DNA of 13,570 bases from Chloroflexia bacterium (GTDB lineage: Bacteria > Chloroflexota > Chloroflexia > Thermomicrobiales > JALYUS01). The translations under genes were made by a program, and so were the position numbers. The notes below the pieces were generated by a model that worked only from the letters and a program-made list of their open reading frames with translations, did no database searches and was not told the DNA's origin. The stretch spans positions 1 to 13,570 of the forward strand of contig JAICJW010000074.1 of assembly GCA_025928215.1 (NCBI GenBank), given 5' to 3'. Below, one piece after another: positions 6,720-13,570 of this stretch. Each line of letters starts with the position of its first letter. The first letter of the stretch is position 1.

Positions 6720-9218
6720 CTATTTATGCCGGTACAATCCATATGTGAAGCCGTTGTCAATCGCCGCCTGAATGTCCGTCCGCGGCGTGAGAACGAGCAC
6801 GAGATTCGGTGAGACGACGGACGCATTCATCTGCACGAGTGCCACGCGGGTATATTGCGCGTCGAAACCTGGGAGATCGAGACCACGCCCCGGACGACCG
6901 CCCGTCGTCAGTTTACTCATCCCGACCGCGATATAGGTCGGATGCCGCGCGAGGATGTACTGCGGGTCAGTCTTCTCATGGCCCGCGACCCCCTCGCCCG
7001 TCGCCGTCGCCGTATGCGCGATGTGCGCGTCGTTGAGGCCGAGCATGTCCAGCGTCGTCAGGCCACTGATGAACGGGACGACGCCCGCCGCGTCAATCGC
7101 CAGCGTCGCGCCCGGCGGTGCGGCCTGCTTCAGGTAATCGCCGAGCGCGGTCAGCCCGGTCACTTCGCGCATGTGCGTGCTGCCGACGCGCTGTGTGAGG
7201 AAGGTGTTCGGCGGCGTGAGCGGCAAGAAGAGCCAGACCGCGACGAGTGCCACCGCGACGGCGGCGAGTGGCGACCCCGCCCTGTTCCATGCCGATGACG
7301 TCTCGCCGCCATGAGAGCGGCGACCGATGCCGTACCACGGCACACGTGCGAGCGACTGAAGGCCCGCGACGAACAGCACGACGATGAGCGGGAAAATGTG
7401 AAAAAGGAACCGCGGCCCGATGAAGTCGCCACCGACGAGGACGATGTACCCCGTGAATGCCGCCGCAAGCAGTGCCACATACCGTGCTGCATGGCTGGCG
7501 ACCGCGGCGGACGGAAGAACGACGAGCACGAGGATGATGACAATCAACGTGCGCGCTTGCAAGTGCGGAAAGTCATTGAGGACATAATCGAGGCCGCGCC
7601 GCACTTGCTGCATGGTCGAGCCGACCTTGTCATAGAACGTGTTGGGAAGTGGTTCGCCGTAATAGGCAAGCCGCCAGATTTCATGCGCCCCCGCGATCAC
7701 GACGAAGGGCACGATGAAACGCACGATGTCGCCGAAGCGTATAAGCCTGCCCCTACCGAGGAAATCGCCGCGAAACAGGTGAGGGCTGATATATGCTTGC
7801 CAGACGAGCCAGGCGAGCGTGACCGCCCATAGCCCCGCGCCTTCGGGTCGCGTCAGGTATGCGAGCGCGAAAAGTGTGCCCGCCCATGCCCACCGCCGCC
7901 GCAGGGCGAGGCAGACGGCGAGCGTGATGAGGAGCGCGAAGAGATGCGTTTCCAACCCAATCGCCGCGAAAAAGGCGAACCAGCCACAGATCGCCAATAA
8001 CACGCTCGGCATCGCGCGGAGGACGCCGGAGGCATCGGGCAGCACGAGCGTCGTCAGCCAATAGGTCGCGACGACGACGCCAAGCGCCGCGCCAATGGAG
8101 ACGACTTTCGCCATCGTCACGAGCGACAAGCCGATCTTCGCGCACCCGGCGAGTAGGACCGTGAGCAGGAAATTCGTATACCCCTCAACGGGGGGTTCGC
8201 CCGGATTGAACCGGAGGCCGTCGCCATTCGCGAGGTTCTGGGCATAGCGCAGCGTGATGTGCGTATCGTCATAGAGGCGACCGAACATCCGGTGCGACGC
8301 ATAGAGGGCGTAGCCGAGCGTGATGAGGAGCGCAACCGCGAGCACGAACCGACCGTCGAGCCGCGCCACTGCCCGCGCCCACGGTCGCGTATCGAGCGAC
8401 CGCCGCCAGACGATCAGCGCCGTGACGAGCGCCGCCACGGTACAACCCATTACCGCCGACGCCTGCTGCCCCGGATCGTCCGCGCGGCGGAGCGCGAGGT
8501 AAATTGACGCGATCAGCACCGGGCCATACGCCGCCACGACGAGCGGCAGGAGCGGCGGCGCGGCGGAGAGCAGAACGAGTGACAATGCCGCCGCCATGCC
8601 CGCGATGAGCAGCAGTGCGAGGACTGGCGGCACAACCGGGCCGAAGCGAAGCGGGTTCGTGAACACCACGATCTCTTCGACCGCTACGCCAAGGGCGCGG
8701 TTCTCTTTCGGCGGCACGACCGTATCGGCGGGTTCAATGACAAGTTCGGGCGTGATGGCGGGATTGAGCGATCCGCCACCGGAGGGCAAGCGGAGCGGAT
8801 AGGTCGTGAAGTCCGTGCCGCTCTGCACCTGCACCGATGCCCCGTTCTGACTGGCGAGGCCGAGGCTGACACGCGGCGGGACGCTACCGGGCCGGTTGCC
8901 GGAGAGCACGACCTCCGCCTCTCCGGGGAACACGCCCTGCGGCAGCCGGACGAATGCCGTGCCCGTCGTCCAGCGGTAGGTAAAGCCACCGTTGCCTTCG
9001 GGGTCGAAGAAGCCGCGCACATGCGCCGCCTCTCCCGGCGCGCCGACATGGACGGTGTGGCGATAGGGGACCTGAAAAAGCATCGCCACGGTTGCCAGCG
9101 CGAGCAGACAGAGGAGCAGGAAGATAGCGGTTTTCGCCCGCATCGTGGATGGCGACCAGCGGAGGAGCGCGGCGAATCTCCCCGCGCCGCGCTGCCGTTC
9201 AACCGTGGTCGTGCTCAT
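6720..9218 (-). CDS. Multi-membrane GT-C-type glycosyltransferase (AftB/ZomB-like)
   Basis: Predicted 832-residue membrane protein that transfers a sugar from a polyprenyl-phosphate donor outside the cytoplasmic membrane. Layout: membrane helix ~29-51; a soluble, probably beta-rich outer segment ~52-190; a hydrophobic region of two or three helices at ~195-243; then the GT-C core. The core starts with YDDTHITLRY, in which Asp317-Asp318 are the likely catalytic/metal pair, followed by NPGEPPVEGYTNF (338-350), a signature of the arabinofuranosyltransferase-like and ZomB-like families. About ten helices follow. The C-terminal soluble domain (~671-832) has PPGATLAIDAAGVVPFISGL and DMLGLND, also typical of that group. 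The start is ATG 9218, with a GGA/GGGG-rich weak ribosome binding site and an extended -10 behind it; upstream in-frame codons lie in the intergenic region. Its acceptor (cell-wall polysaccharide, lipid or glycoprotein) is unknown. Confidence 0.82.
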   Translation of the reverse strand: MSTTTVERQRGAGRFAALLRWSPSTMRAKTAIFLLLCLLALATVAMLFQVPYRHTVHVGAPGEAAHVRGFFDPEGNGGFTYRWTTGTAFVRLPQGVFPGEAEVVLSGNRPGSVPPRVSLGLASQNGASVQVQSGTDFTTYPLRLPSGGGSLNPAITPELVIEPADTVVPPKENRALGVAVEEIVVFTNPLRFGPVVPPVLALLLIAGMAAALSLVLLSAAPPLLPLVVAAYGPVLIASIYLALRRADDPGQQASAVMGCTVAALVTALIVWRRSLDTRPWARAVARLDGRFVLAVALLITLGYALYASHRMFGRLYDDTHITLRYAQNLANGDGLRFNPGEPPVEGYTNFLLTVLLAGCAKIGLSLVTMAKVVSIGAALGVVVATYWLTTLVLPDASGVLRAMPSVLLAICGWFAFFAAIGLETHLFALLITLAVCLALRRRWAWAGTLFALAYLTRPEGAGLWAVTLAWLVWQAYISPHLFRGDFLGRGRLIRFGDIVRFIVPFVVIAGAHEIWRLAYYGEPLPNTFYDKVGSTMQQVRRGLDYVLNDFPHLQARTLIVIILVLVVLPSAAVASHAARYVALLAAAFTGYIVLVGGDFIGPRFLFHIFPLIVVLFVAGLQSLARVPWYGIGRRSHGGETSSAWNRAGSPLAAVAVALVAVWLFLPLTPPNTFLTQRVGSTHMREVTGLTALGDYLKQAAPPGATLAIDAAGVVPFISGLTTLDMLGLNDAHIAHTATATGEGVAGHEKTDPQYILARHPTYIAVGMSKLTTGGRPGRGLDLPGFDAQYTRVALVQMNASVVSPNLVLVLTPRTDIQAAIDNGFTYGLYRHK

Positions 9219-9265
9219 TCCCCGTCCTGCATACCGCGCATCCCGACCACCTTCCGCCACAGCGT

Positions 9266-9274
9266 ATTGTAGCA
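9266..9274 (-). promoter_or_regulatory. Extended -10 promoter for the glycosyltransferase gene
   Basis: Read on the minus strand, TGCTACAAT is an extended -10 (TG, one base, then TACAAT). It lies 48 bases before the ATG at 9218. No good -35 is visible, and extended -10 promoters often lack one. Confidence 0.45.
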
Positions 9275-9304
9275 TGCGCGCCCGCCGCGCCTCACCGCCG
9301 TGCG

Positions 9305-9313
9305 TGCTATGAT
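9305..9313 (+). promoter_or_regulatory. Extended -10 promoter for the ThDP enzyme gene
   Basis: TGCTATGAT is an extended -10 (TG, one base, then TATGAT). It lies 46 bases before the GTG start at 9359, with transcription expected near 9320. Together with the oppositely oriented TGCTACAAT 30 bases to the left, it forms a compact divergent promoter pair in which a single bound protein could affect both directions. Confidence 0.5.
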
Positions 9314-9358
9314 TTTGGGCAGGTGAACCGATACGCTGCGCGAGATGAAGGAGCAACC

Positions 9359-11050
9359 GTGACGACGAGCACCCGAACCGGCGCATCAGCGCTGATTGAC
9401 GCCCTCGCGGCGCACGCTGTCACGCATCTCTTCGGCATTCCCGGCGTGCATACCCTCCTGCCCTACGATCTGCTCCACAATCACCCGACGATTCGCCCCA
9501 TCGTCACGCGGCACGAAGGGGCGGCGGGCTTCGCGGCGGATGGCTATGCCCGCGCGACGGGGAAACCCGGCGTCTGCCTCGTCGTCCCCGGCCCCGGCAC
9601 GACGAACCTCGCCACCGCCGCGCTCGTCGCAAAGAGTGACAGCGTGCCACTCGTCCTGATCACCGCCGCCGTGCCGGACGCGCTAGCAGGGCGGTTCGCC
9701 ATCCACGAACTCGACATCGCCGCCTTCATGCGGCCCGTCGTCAAGGCGCAGATCGCCATCACAACGGGCAGTGCGGCAGAGATCACCGCCGCCGTCGCGG
9801 ACGCCTTCGCCCTCGCGCTCGCGGAACCGCCAGGCCCCGTCCATCTCCTCATTCCGTACGATTTCTTCAGCCGACGTGGCGATGCTGCCGCGCCGACGAT
9901 CAGCACGCACGCGGCGAACATCTCGCCAGCGGAGACGATGCCGCTCGAAAATGCGGAAATGGAGCGCGCCCTGTCGCTGCTGCGCGATGCCGCCGCGCCG
10001 CTGATCTACGCGGGGCATGGCGTCGTGCGGAGTGGCGCGGGCGATGCGCTGGTCTCGCTCGCGGAGGCGTTGGGCGCACCCGTCATGACCTCCAATAAGG
10101 CGCGCGGCATCATCCCGGAAGATCACCCCCTCGCTCTCGGTATCCCAAGCATGGCCGGTGTCGCCGCCATCGCCCGCGACGCGGATCTCTGCCTCGCCCT
10201 CGGCACACACTTCAATGAGTACACGACGCTCACCTGGAAGACGCCCCTCCCGGCGAACCTCATCCGGGTGGACCGGGATCCCGCCGCCCTCGCGATGAAC
10301 TATCCGGCGGCAGTCACGATCAATGGCGATATCGCGCAGGTCCTCGATTGGCTCCTCGAACGGCTCCCGGCGCACCGCGCGCCGTCCGCGCTGGCGGCGG
10401 CAGCAGCGGCGCTCCGAGAACGCCGCCGCGTCACGCGCGACGCATTCATGGCGGAGCAGCGCGATCCCGCGCCGCCCTTTCACCCGCGTTTCGTCGCGCA
10501 GCTGCTGCGTGAGGCATTCCACGTCGACAGCATCGCCACATCGGACGGCTCGGCGACGGAATCCTGGTTGTACGAGCCGGGGTTCGTCGTCACCCGCCCC
10601 GGTTCAATCTTCGTGCCGGAGGTGCAGCAGACGATGGGCTATGCGATTGGCGCGGCCCTCGGTGCGGCCCTCGGTGCGCCGGAGCGTCCCGTGCTCGCCG
10701 TCGTCGGCGACGGAAGCCTGATGATGACACTCGGCGAACTGGCAACGATCGCGGCGCTGCATGCACCCGTCACCGTCGCGGTCTTCAATGACGGACAATA
10801 CAACGCGCTCCGCGTGCGCCAGGAGGCGATTTTCGACCGGCGCTTCGTCGGCACCGCACTCGGCACGCTCGATTTTGCGCAGGTGGCGCGCGGCCTCGGC
10901 ATGCGCGGCGAGAAGATCACCTCGGCGACGCGGTTGCGGCGCTGTCTGGCTGATGCGGCAGCACAACACGAACCGCTGCTGCTCGACATCCCGATCACCC
11001 CGGACCCGCTCTCCGAACGGTATACCGCCGTGATCGAGGCGGGCGGCTGA
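9359..11050 (+). CDS. Thiamine-diphosphate-dependent enzyme, acetolactate-synthase-like
   Basis: Cytoplasmic ThDP enzyme of the acetolactate synthase/benzoylformate decarboxylase superfamily, 563 residues, the usual length. The N-terminal PYR domain has FGIPGVHTLL near 25 and Glu53 in TRHEGAAGFAADGYAR, the glutamate that activates the cofactor. A middle domain spans ~195-340. The C-terminal PP domain has GDGSLMM at 450-456 with Asp451 and, 27 residues on, Asn478, the Mg-diphosphate ligands. Such enzymes cleave or join a 2-oxo or 2-hydroxy acid at its carbonyl carbon; the exact reaction is open. No acetolactate synthase small subunit lies beside it, and the position in an MmgE/PrpD pair argues against plain branched-chain amino acid synthesis. 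GTG 9359 is preceded by AAGGAG at five bases; the frame is open further upstream but that part overlaps the divergent gene. A short tandem DNA duplication encodes the repeated GAALGAALGA at ~431-440. Confidence 0.9.
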   Translation: MTTSTRTGASALIDALAAHAVTHLFGIPGVHTLLPYDLLHNHPTIRPIVTRHEGAAGFAADGYARATGKPGVCLVVPGPGTTNLATAALVAKSDSVPLVLITAAVPDALAGRFAIHELDIAAFMRPVVKAQIAITTGSAAEITAAVADAFALALAEPPGPVHLLIPYDFFSRRGDAAAPTISTHAANISPAETMPLENAEMERALSLLRDAAAPLIYAGHGVVRSGAGDALVSLAEALGAPVMTSNKARGIIPEDHPLALGIPSMAGVAAIARDADLCLALGTHFNEYTTLTWKTPLPANLIRVDRDPAALAMNYPAAVTINGDIAQVLDWLLERLPAHRAPSALAAAAAALRERRRVTRDAFMAEQRDPAPPFHPRFVAQLLREAFHVDSIATSDGSATESWLYEPGFVVTRPGSIFVPEVQQTMGYAIGAALGAALGAPERPVLAVVGDGSLMMTLGELATIAALHAPVTVAVFNDGQYNALRVRQEAIFDRRFVGTALGTLDFAQVARGLGMRGEKITSATRLRRCLADAAAQHEPLLLDIPITPDPLSERYTAVIEAGG

Positions 11051-11079
11051 ATGGCACATACGAGATGGAGGAGCGCGCG

Positions 11080-12531
11080 ATGACCGAACAAGTGCTGACG
11101 ATCCAGGAGCGAGCCAACGCGCCGACTGCGCCGGGGCCGACACAGCGATTGGCCGCGTTCGCCGCTGAAACGACCTATGATGACCTGCCCGCGCCGGTGA
11201 TCGAGCAGGCGAAACAGGCGATCCTCGATTGGTTCGGCTCGATGCTGGCGGGCGCGCTCGAACCACCGGCCTGCATCGCGCGGGAGATCGCGGCGCTGCT
11301 CGGCGCATCCGACGACGCCACGCTCTTTCCCGAATGCCGCTCGTCCGCAGCCGGAGCGGCCTTCGGCAATGGCGTCGCCTCACACATCCTCGAATTCGAC
11401 GATGTCCACAAAGGTTCGACGATGCACGCCGCCGCGCCGATCCTACCCGCCGCGTTCGCCGTCGCGGAGCGCGAGCATGCTGATGGTCGGGCGGTGCTGC
11501 ATGCTGCGGTGCTCGGCTATGAGGCGGGTATGCGCGTCGGTGAAGCCGTCAACCCGAGCCACTACGCATTCTGGCACCCGACCGGCACCGCTGCCACATT
11601 CGGCGCGGCGGTTGCGGCAGGAACGCTCCTCGGGCTGGATGCGACGCGGATGCGTGATGCGCTCGGCAGCGCGGGCACGCAAGCGGCGGGATTGTGGGAG
11701 TTCAACGCGGATGGCGCGATGAGCAAACATCTTCATCCCGGCAAAGCGGCAATGAACGGCATCCTCGCCGCCGATCTCGCGCGGCATGGCTTCACCGCCG
11801 CCACGCGGATTCTCGAAGGCGAGCGCGGCTTCTTCCGCGCGATGAGCAGCGATTATGACGCGAGCCGGATCACCGATGGACTCGGCGACCGCTGGAAGAT
11901 CAGCGAGAACTGCTACAAACTCCATTCCTGCTGCGGCCACACGCACACGGCGATTGATACGGCACAAGACCTGCGCGCGCGGCAGGGATGGCAAGAGGGC
12001 GACGCGGCACGAAAGATCGCGGCAATTGAGATCGCGCTGTACGGGCCGGGCTACGATGTCGTGCGTCGCCTCATCCCACGCACGCCCTATCAGGCGAAAT
12101 TCAGCGTCGCGTACTGCGTCGCCGCCGCGCTCGTGGAAGGCACCGTCGGATTGGCGCAATTCACTTCCGACCGCTTCGACGCCGATGGCGTGACGCATCC
12201 AGCCATCGCAGCGCTCCTCAACCGGACAACCGTGCGTGTTGATCCGGCGCTGACGGCGCGCTACCCGGAGCAATGGCCCACCCGCCTGACGATCCGCCTC
12301 ACGAATGGCGAGGTGATTGACGGCGCCGCCGATTATCCGCGCGGCAATCCCGAAAACCCCGTCCCTTTCGCGACGCTGGAAGCGAAGTTCCGCGATCTCG
12401 TCACGCCGCGCTATGATGCCGCCCTCGCCGATCGCGTCATCGCCGCCGTGCGCGCTCTCGAGCGTTGCGCGGATGTCGCAACACTGATGCGCGACATTCA
12501 GGCCGCGATTCGTCTACCGGAAGAAGGTTAG
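11080..12531 (+). CDS. MmgE/PrpD family protein
   Basis: Cytoplasmic enzyme of the family that includes 2-methylcitrate dehydratase, cis-aconitate decarboxylase and iminodisuccinate epimerase, 483 residues from the chosen start. Conserved features: LDWFGSMLAG near 49-58; SHILEFDDVH at 101-110 with His102 and Asp107-Asp108; His116 before the PAAFAVAE helix; HPTGTAATFG at 166-175; and SKHLHPGKAA at ~215-224 with Lys216, His217 and His219, the active-site strand of the family. The substrate is probably a di- or tricarboxylic acid but cannot be fixed from sequence. ATG 11080 is chosen because GGAGGAG (11067-11073) lies six bases before it; the in-frame ATG at 11065 overlaps that Shine-Dalgarno. 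It lies 29 bases after the ThDP enzyme gene with no promoter between them, so the two are almost certainly one operon and probably serve one pathway. Confidence 0.92.
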   Translation: MTEQVLTIQERANAPTAPGPTQRLAAFAAETTYDDLPAPVIEQAKQAILDWFGSMLAGALEPPACIAREIAALLGASDDATLFPECRSSAAGAAFGNGVASHILEFDDVHKGSTMHAAAPILPAAFAVAEREHADGRAVLHAAVLGYEAGMRVGEAVNPSHYAFWHPTGTAATFGAAVAAGTLLGLDATRMRDALGSAGTQAAGLWEFNADGAMSKHLHPGKAAMNGILAADLARHGFTAATRILEGERGFFRAMSSDYDASRITDGLGDRWKISENCYKLHSCCGHTHTAIDTAQDLRARQGWQEGDAARKIAAIEIALYGPGYDVVRRLIPRTPYQAKFSVAYCVAAALVEGTVGLAQFTSDRFDADGVTHPAIAALLNRTTVRVDPALTARYPEQWPTRLTIRLTNGEVIDGAADYPRGNPENPVPFATLEAKFRDLVTPRYDAALADRVIAAVRALERCADVATLMRDIQAAIRLPEEG

Positions 12532-12578
12532 CCCCCGTTTGTTGTCGTTTGTCGGCGGCATAGGTATCGAGCCTACCC

Positions 12579-12603
12579 GTGGGTATTCTCGGATAGTATC
12601 CAC
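12579..12603 (+). terminator. Hairpin in the convergent gap after the MmgE/PrpD gene
   Basis: GTGGGTATT (12579-12587) pairs with AGTATCCAC (12595-12603): nine pairs including two G-U, with a seven-base loop. Nested smaller palindromes, TACCC-GT-GGGTA (12574-12585) and GGATA-G-TATCC (12591-12601), offer alternative folds. It lies 48 bases after the stop codon and a run of five T residues follows ~20 bases later, so it is not a textbook intrinsic terminator but is the best candidate for ending the plus-strand operon. Confidence 0.35.
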
Positions 12604-12627
12604 GCCCCGCAGTCAAGAGACGATTTT

Positions 12628-13143
12628 TCAGCAGTCAAACACTGACCAGCAGATGTCGTTTCTGAGCCGCTGGTCGTCCAGAACGAGCGCGCGAATCGCC
12701 TCCGGGAGCTGTTCGCGCTGCCACTGGCACTCGAGCCGGCCAGCGCTCTCCCCTTCACCATTCAAGGCAGTCGCTCGCGCGGCCTTGATTGCGTAGGCCG
12801 CGGCACCGAGCTCGTGTGCGGCGACATGCGCCACCACTGCCGCCTGGCCGGCAGCATATGCGGCGTGCCGAGCGGCTCCGCTCAGCTCTCTTGCCGCAGC
12901 CATGGCATGGCCACCCGCCGCGCGGGACTGAGACATCCTGATCTCGCCGCGCACCCATGCCCGAGCCTGCTCGATTGCCTGACGCGGCCGTGTGTCGGAA
13001 GGCCGCGCCAACTCGAAGAGGTGCAGAACGTGCTCCGCACACGCGGCTGCCCACAAAGCCAGGAGCCGATGGTCCAAATCCGTGAGCGTCCCGCCGCGGC
13101 GGATCGTGATGAAGCGAGGGTCACGGTCCTTGGGGAGAATCAT
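12628..13143 (-). CDS. Putative immunity protein, Imm5-like
   Basis: Predicted 171-residue soluble protein resembling the family annotated as putative immunity protein (Imm-5-like domain). Members are small, Ala-rich, all-helical proteins thought to neutralise a partner toxin, though many are orphans of unproven role. Visible features: LDHRLLALWAAACAEHVLHL at ~23-42, SDTRPRQAIEQARAWVRGEI at ~49-68, and His/Ala-rich helices at ~77-122 (HAMAAAREL, AAYAAGQAAVVAHVAAHELG). The C-terminus (WQREQLPEAIRALVLDD) is also family-like. The start is ATG 13143, with only a weak, distant purine-rich stretch as ribosome binding site. No toxin gene is visible. Its GC content resembles the main window, while the gene beyond it is far more AT-rich. 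It lies 49 bases after the kinase-like gene on the same strand and could be co-transcribed with it. Confidence 0.7.
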   Translation of the reverse strand: MILPKDRDPRFITIRRGGTLTDLDHRLLALWAAACAEHVLHLFELARPSDTRPRQAIEQARAWVRGEIRMSQSRAAGGHAMAAARELSGAARHAAYAAGQAAVVAHVAAHELGAAAYAIKAARATALNGEGESAGRLECQWQREQLPEAIRALVLDDQRLRNDICWSVFDC

Positions 13144-13192
13144 GGCTGCACCCGTCCCTCTTGCATCTGCCCAACGTTAAGTTTTGAGACCG

Positions 13193-13570
13193 TTATTCCA
13201 CCTCACTGGCGAGAATGTAATCTTCATCTTCACTAGGAGCTTGCCAACATTTCAGATAATTGTCCAACATCTCTCTGCTAATCTTAAAAGATTCTTTCGT
13301 AAGATTGACATTTCTTCCAACAACCCTTTCCCGTATCGTTTCTATCGGAGTATCAAGATAATACAACACCTCTTTCGCACCTAGCGCCTCTATTCTTTCC
13401 TTCATTTTCGCTCGTTGTTCCTTTTCCCAGAAGCCCTCGTCTATAATGACGTCAATGCCTTTCTCAACAAGATGGAACGCAACATCTCTTGATAATTCGA
13501 TGATTTTCGCATCCCATTCATCATATCCAGCGATTGTAGGATCGTTTCCAATTAATGAGATTGACCACTC
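13193..13570 (-). CDS. P-loop kinase-like ATPase, C-terminal part only
   Basis: The frame is open to the right edge, so the start and the Walker A motif are outside the window; 125 residues are visible. ATG 13405 is internal. The fragment reads NDPTIAGYDEWDAKIIELS, then GIDVIIDEGFWEKEQR (a Walker B-like strand ending in Asp-Glu), then VLYYLDTPIETIRERVVGRN, whose spaced arginines form the lid seen in predicted nucleotide or sugar kinases of the AAA_33/zeta-toxin-like group. It continues to EMLDNYLKCWQAPSEDED near the C-terminus. The likely role is transfer of phosphate to a small molecule, in the cytoplasm; the substrate is unknown. The DNA is strikingly AT-rich: 20/60 G+C at 13261-13320 and 23/60 at 13441-13500 by hand count, against 41/60 at 12961-13020. 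Recent acquisition from a lower-GC organism is likely. Confidence 0.72.
   Translation of the reverse strand, partial: EWSISLIGNDPTIAGYDEWDAKIIELSRDVAFHLVEKGIDVIIDEGFWEKEQRAKMKERIEALGAKEVLYYLDTPIETIRERVVGRNVNLTKESFKISREMLDNYLKCWQAPSEDEDYILASEVE

Noticed and set aside
10651..10674. Tandem 12-base duplication in the ThDP enzyme gene.
   Set aside because: It is in frame, encodes a repeated small-residue helix segment (GAALGAALGA) and has only two copies; it is ordinary coding variation.
12563..12603. A complete tRNA (for example Pro-CGG, because a seven-base loop CTCGGAT tops a stem).
   Set aside because: The plus strand has no T-arm or D-arm in the right places and no pairing acceptor ends; on the minus strand the stem has mismatches. 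Only isolated tRNA-like pieces are present.
12539..12796. An 85-codon plus-strand frame beginning MLSFVGGIGIEPTRGYS.
   Set aside because: Peptides of the form GIEPPTRGFS arise from reading antisense to tRNA-like DNA, and most of this frame is antisense to the immunity-like gene.
13158..13192. GTTGGGC (minus strand) in the gap between the two right-end genes, with ACTTAAC beside it, resembling integron attC core sites.
   Set aside because: The two cores touch each other instead of flanking a 50-140 base foldable site, and no matching partner core was found in the 3' part of the kinase-like gene. Because the motifs are degenerate reverse complements, a near-palindrome satisfies both by chance.
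1..13570. CRISPR array, insertion sequence, transposase, rRNA genes or replication origin.
   Set aside because: No regularly spaced repeats, terminal inverted repeats with a transposase, conserved rRNA segments or clustered origin boxes were seen by eye on either strand.

Overview
The window is high-GC bacterial DNA carrying nine protein genes that are clearly supported and a tenth that is tentative. It changes abruptly to AT-rich sequence in the last ~400 bases. The Ala/Arg-rich codon use and the large ATPase-TPR-LuxR regulator, whose C-terminus resembles Chloroflexota LuxR proteins, suggest a Chloroflexota relative (Thermomicrobia-like) or another high-GC lineage. That placement is a tentative inference because there is no rRNA or other marker gene here. 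No stretch longer than 300 bases lacks a gene. The largest gaps are 1463-1596, 4591-4751 and 9219-9358, and each holds a hairpin or a promoter-like signal.

Left block (1-5537, plus strand): a CPA1-type Na+/H+ antiporter cut by the left edge, a terminator-like hairpin, and a ~1000-residue regulator (AAA-type ATPase, helical repeats, LuxR helix-turn-helix). These are followed by three very small genes: a 107-residue secreted protein with two cysteines, a 62-residue charged protein, and a possible 44-residue ORF. The promoter region of the secreted-protein gene holds an inverted repeat centred about 43 bases upstream of the inferred transcription start, the position expected for a LuxR-type activator. 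The regulator and small genes may therefore form one regulated unit. This is the most unusual part of the window.

Middle block (5486-12531): two minus-strand genes, a class III (CaiB/BaiF) CoA-transferase and a multi-membrane GT-C type glycosyltransferase, diverge from a plus-strand pair, a thiamine-diphosphate-dependent acetolactate-synthase-like enzyme and an MmgE/PrpD-family protein. The divergent start region has two back-to-back extended -10 promoter-like elements. The CoA-transferase, ThDP enzyme and MmgE/PrpD protein suggest catabolism of an organic acid, but the substrate cannot be read from the sequence.

Right block (12532-13570, minus strand): a hairpin-rich 96-base convergent gap, a putative Imm5-like immunity protein with no toxin in view, and the C-terminal part of a P-loop kinase-like ATPase in AT-rich DNA (33-38% GC in hand-counted samples against 68% nearby). 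This end looks like the edge of an acquired accessory segment.
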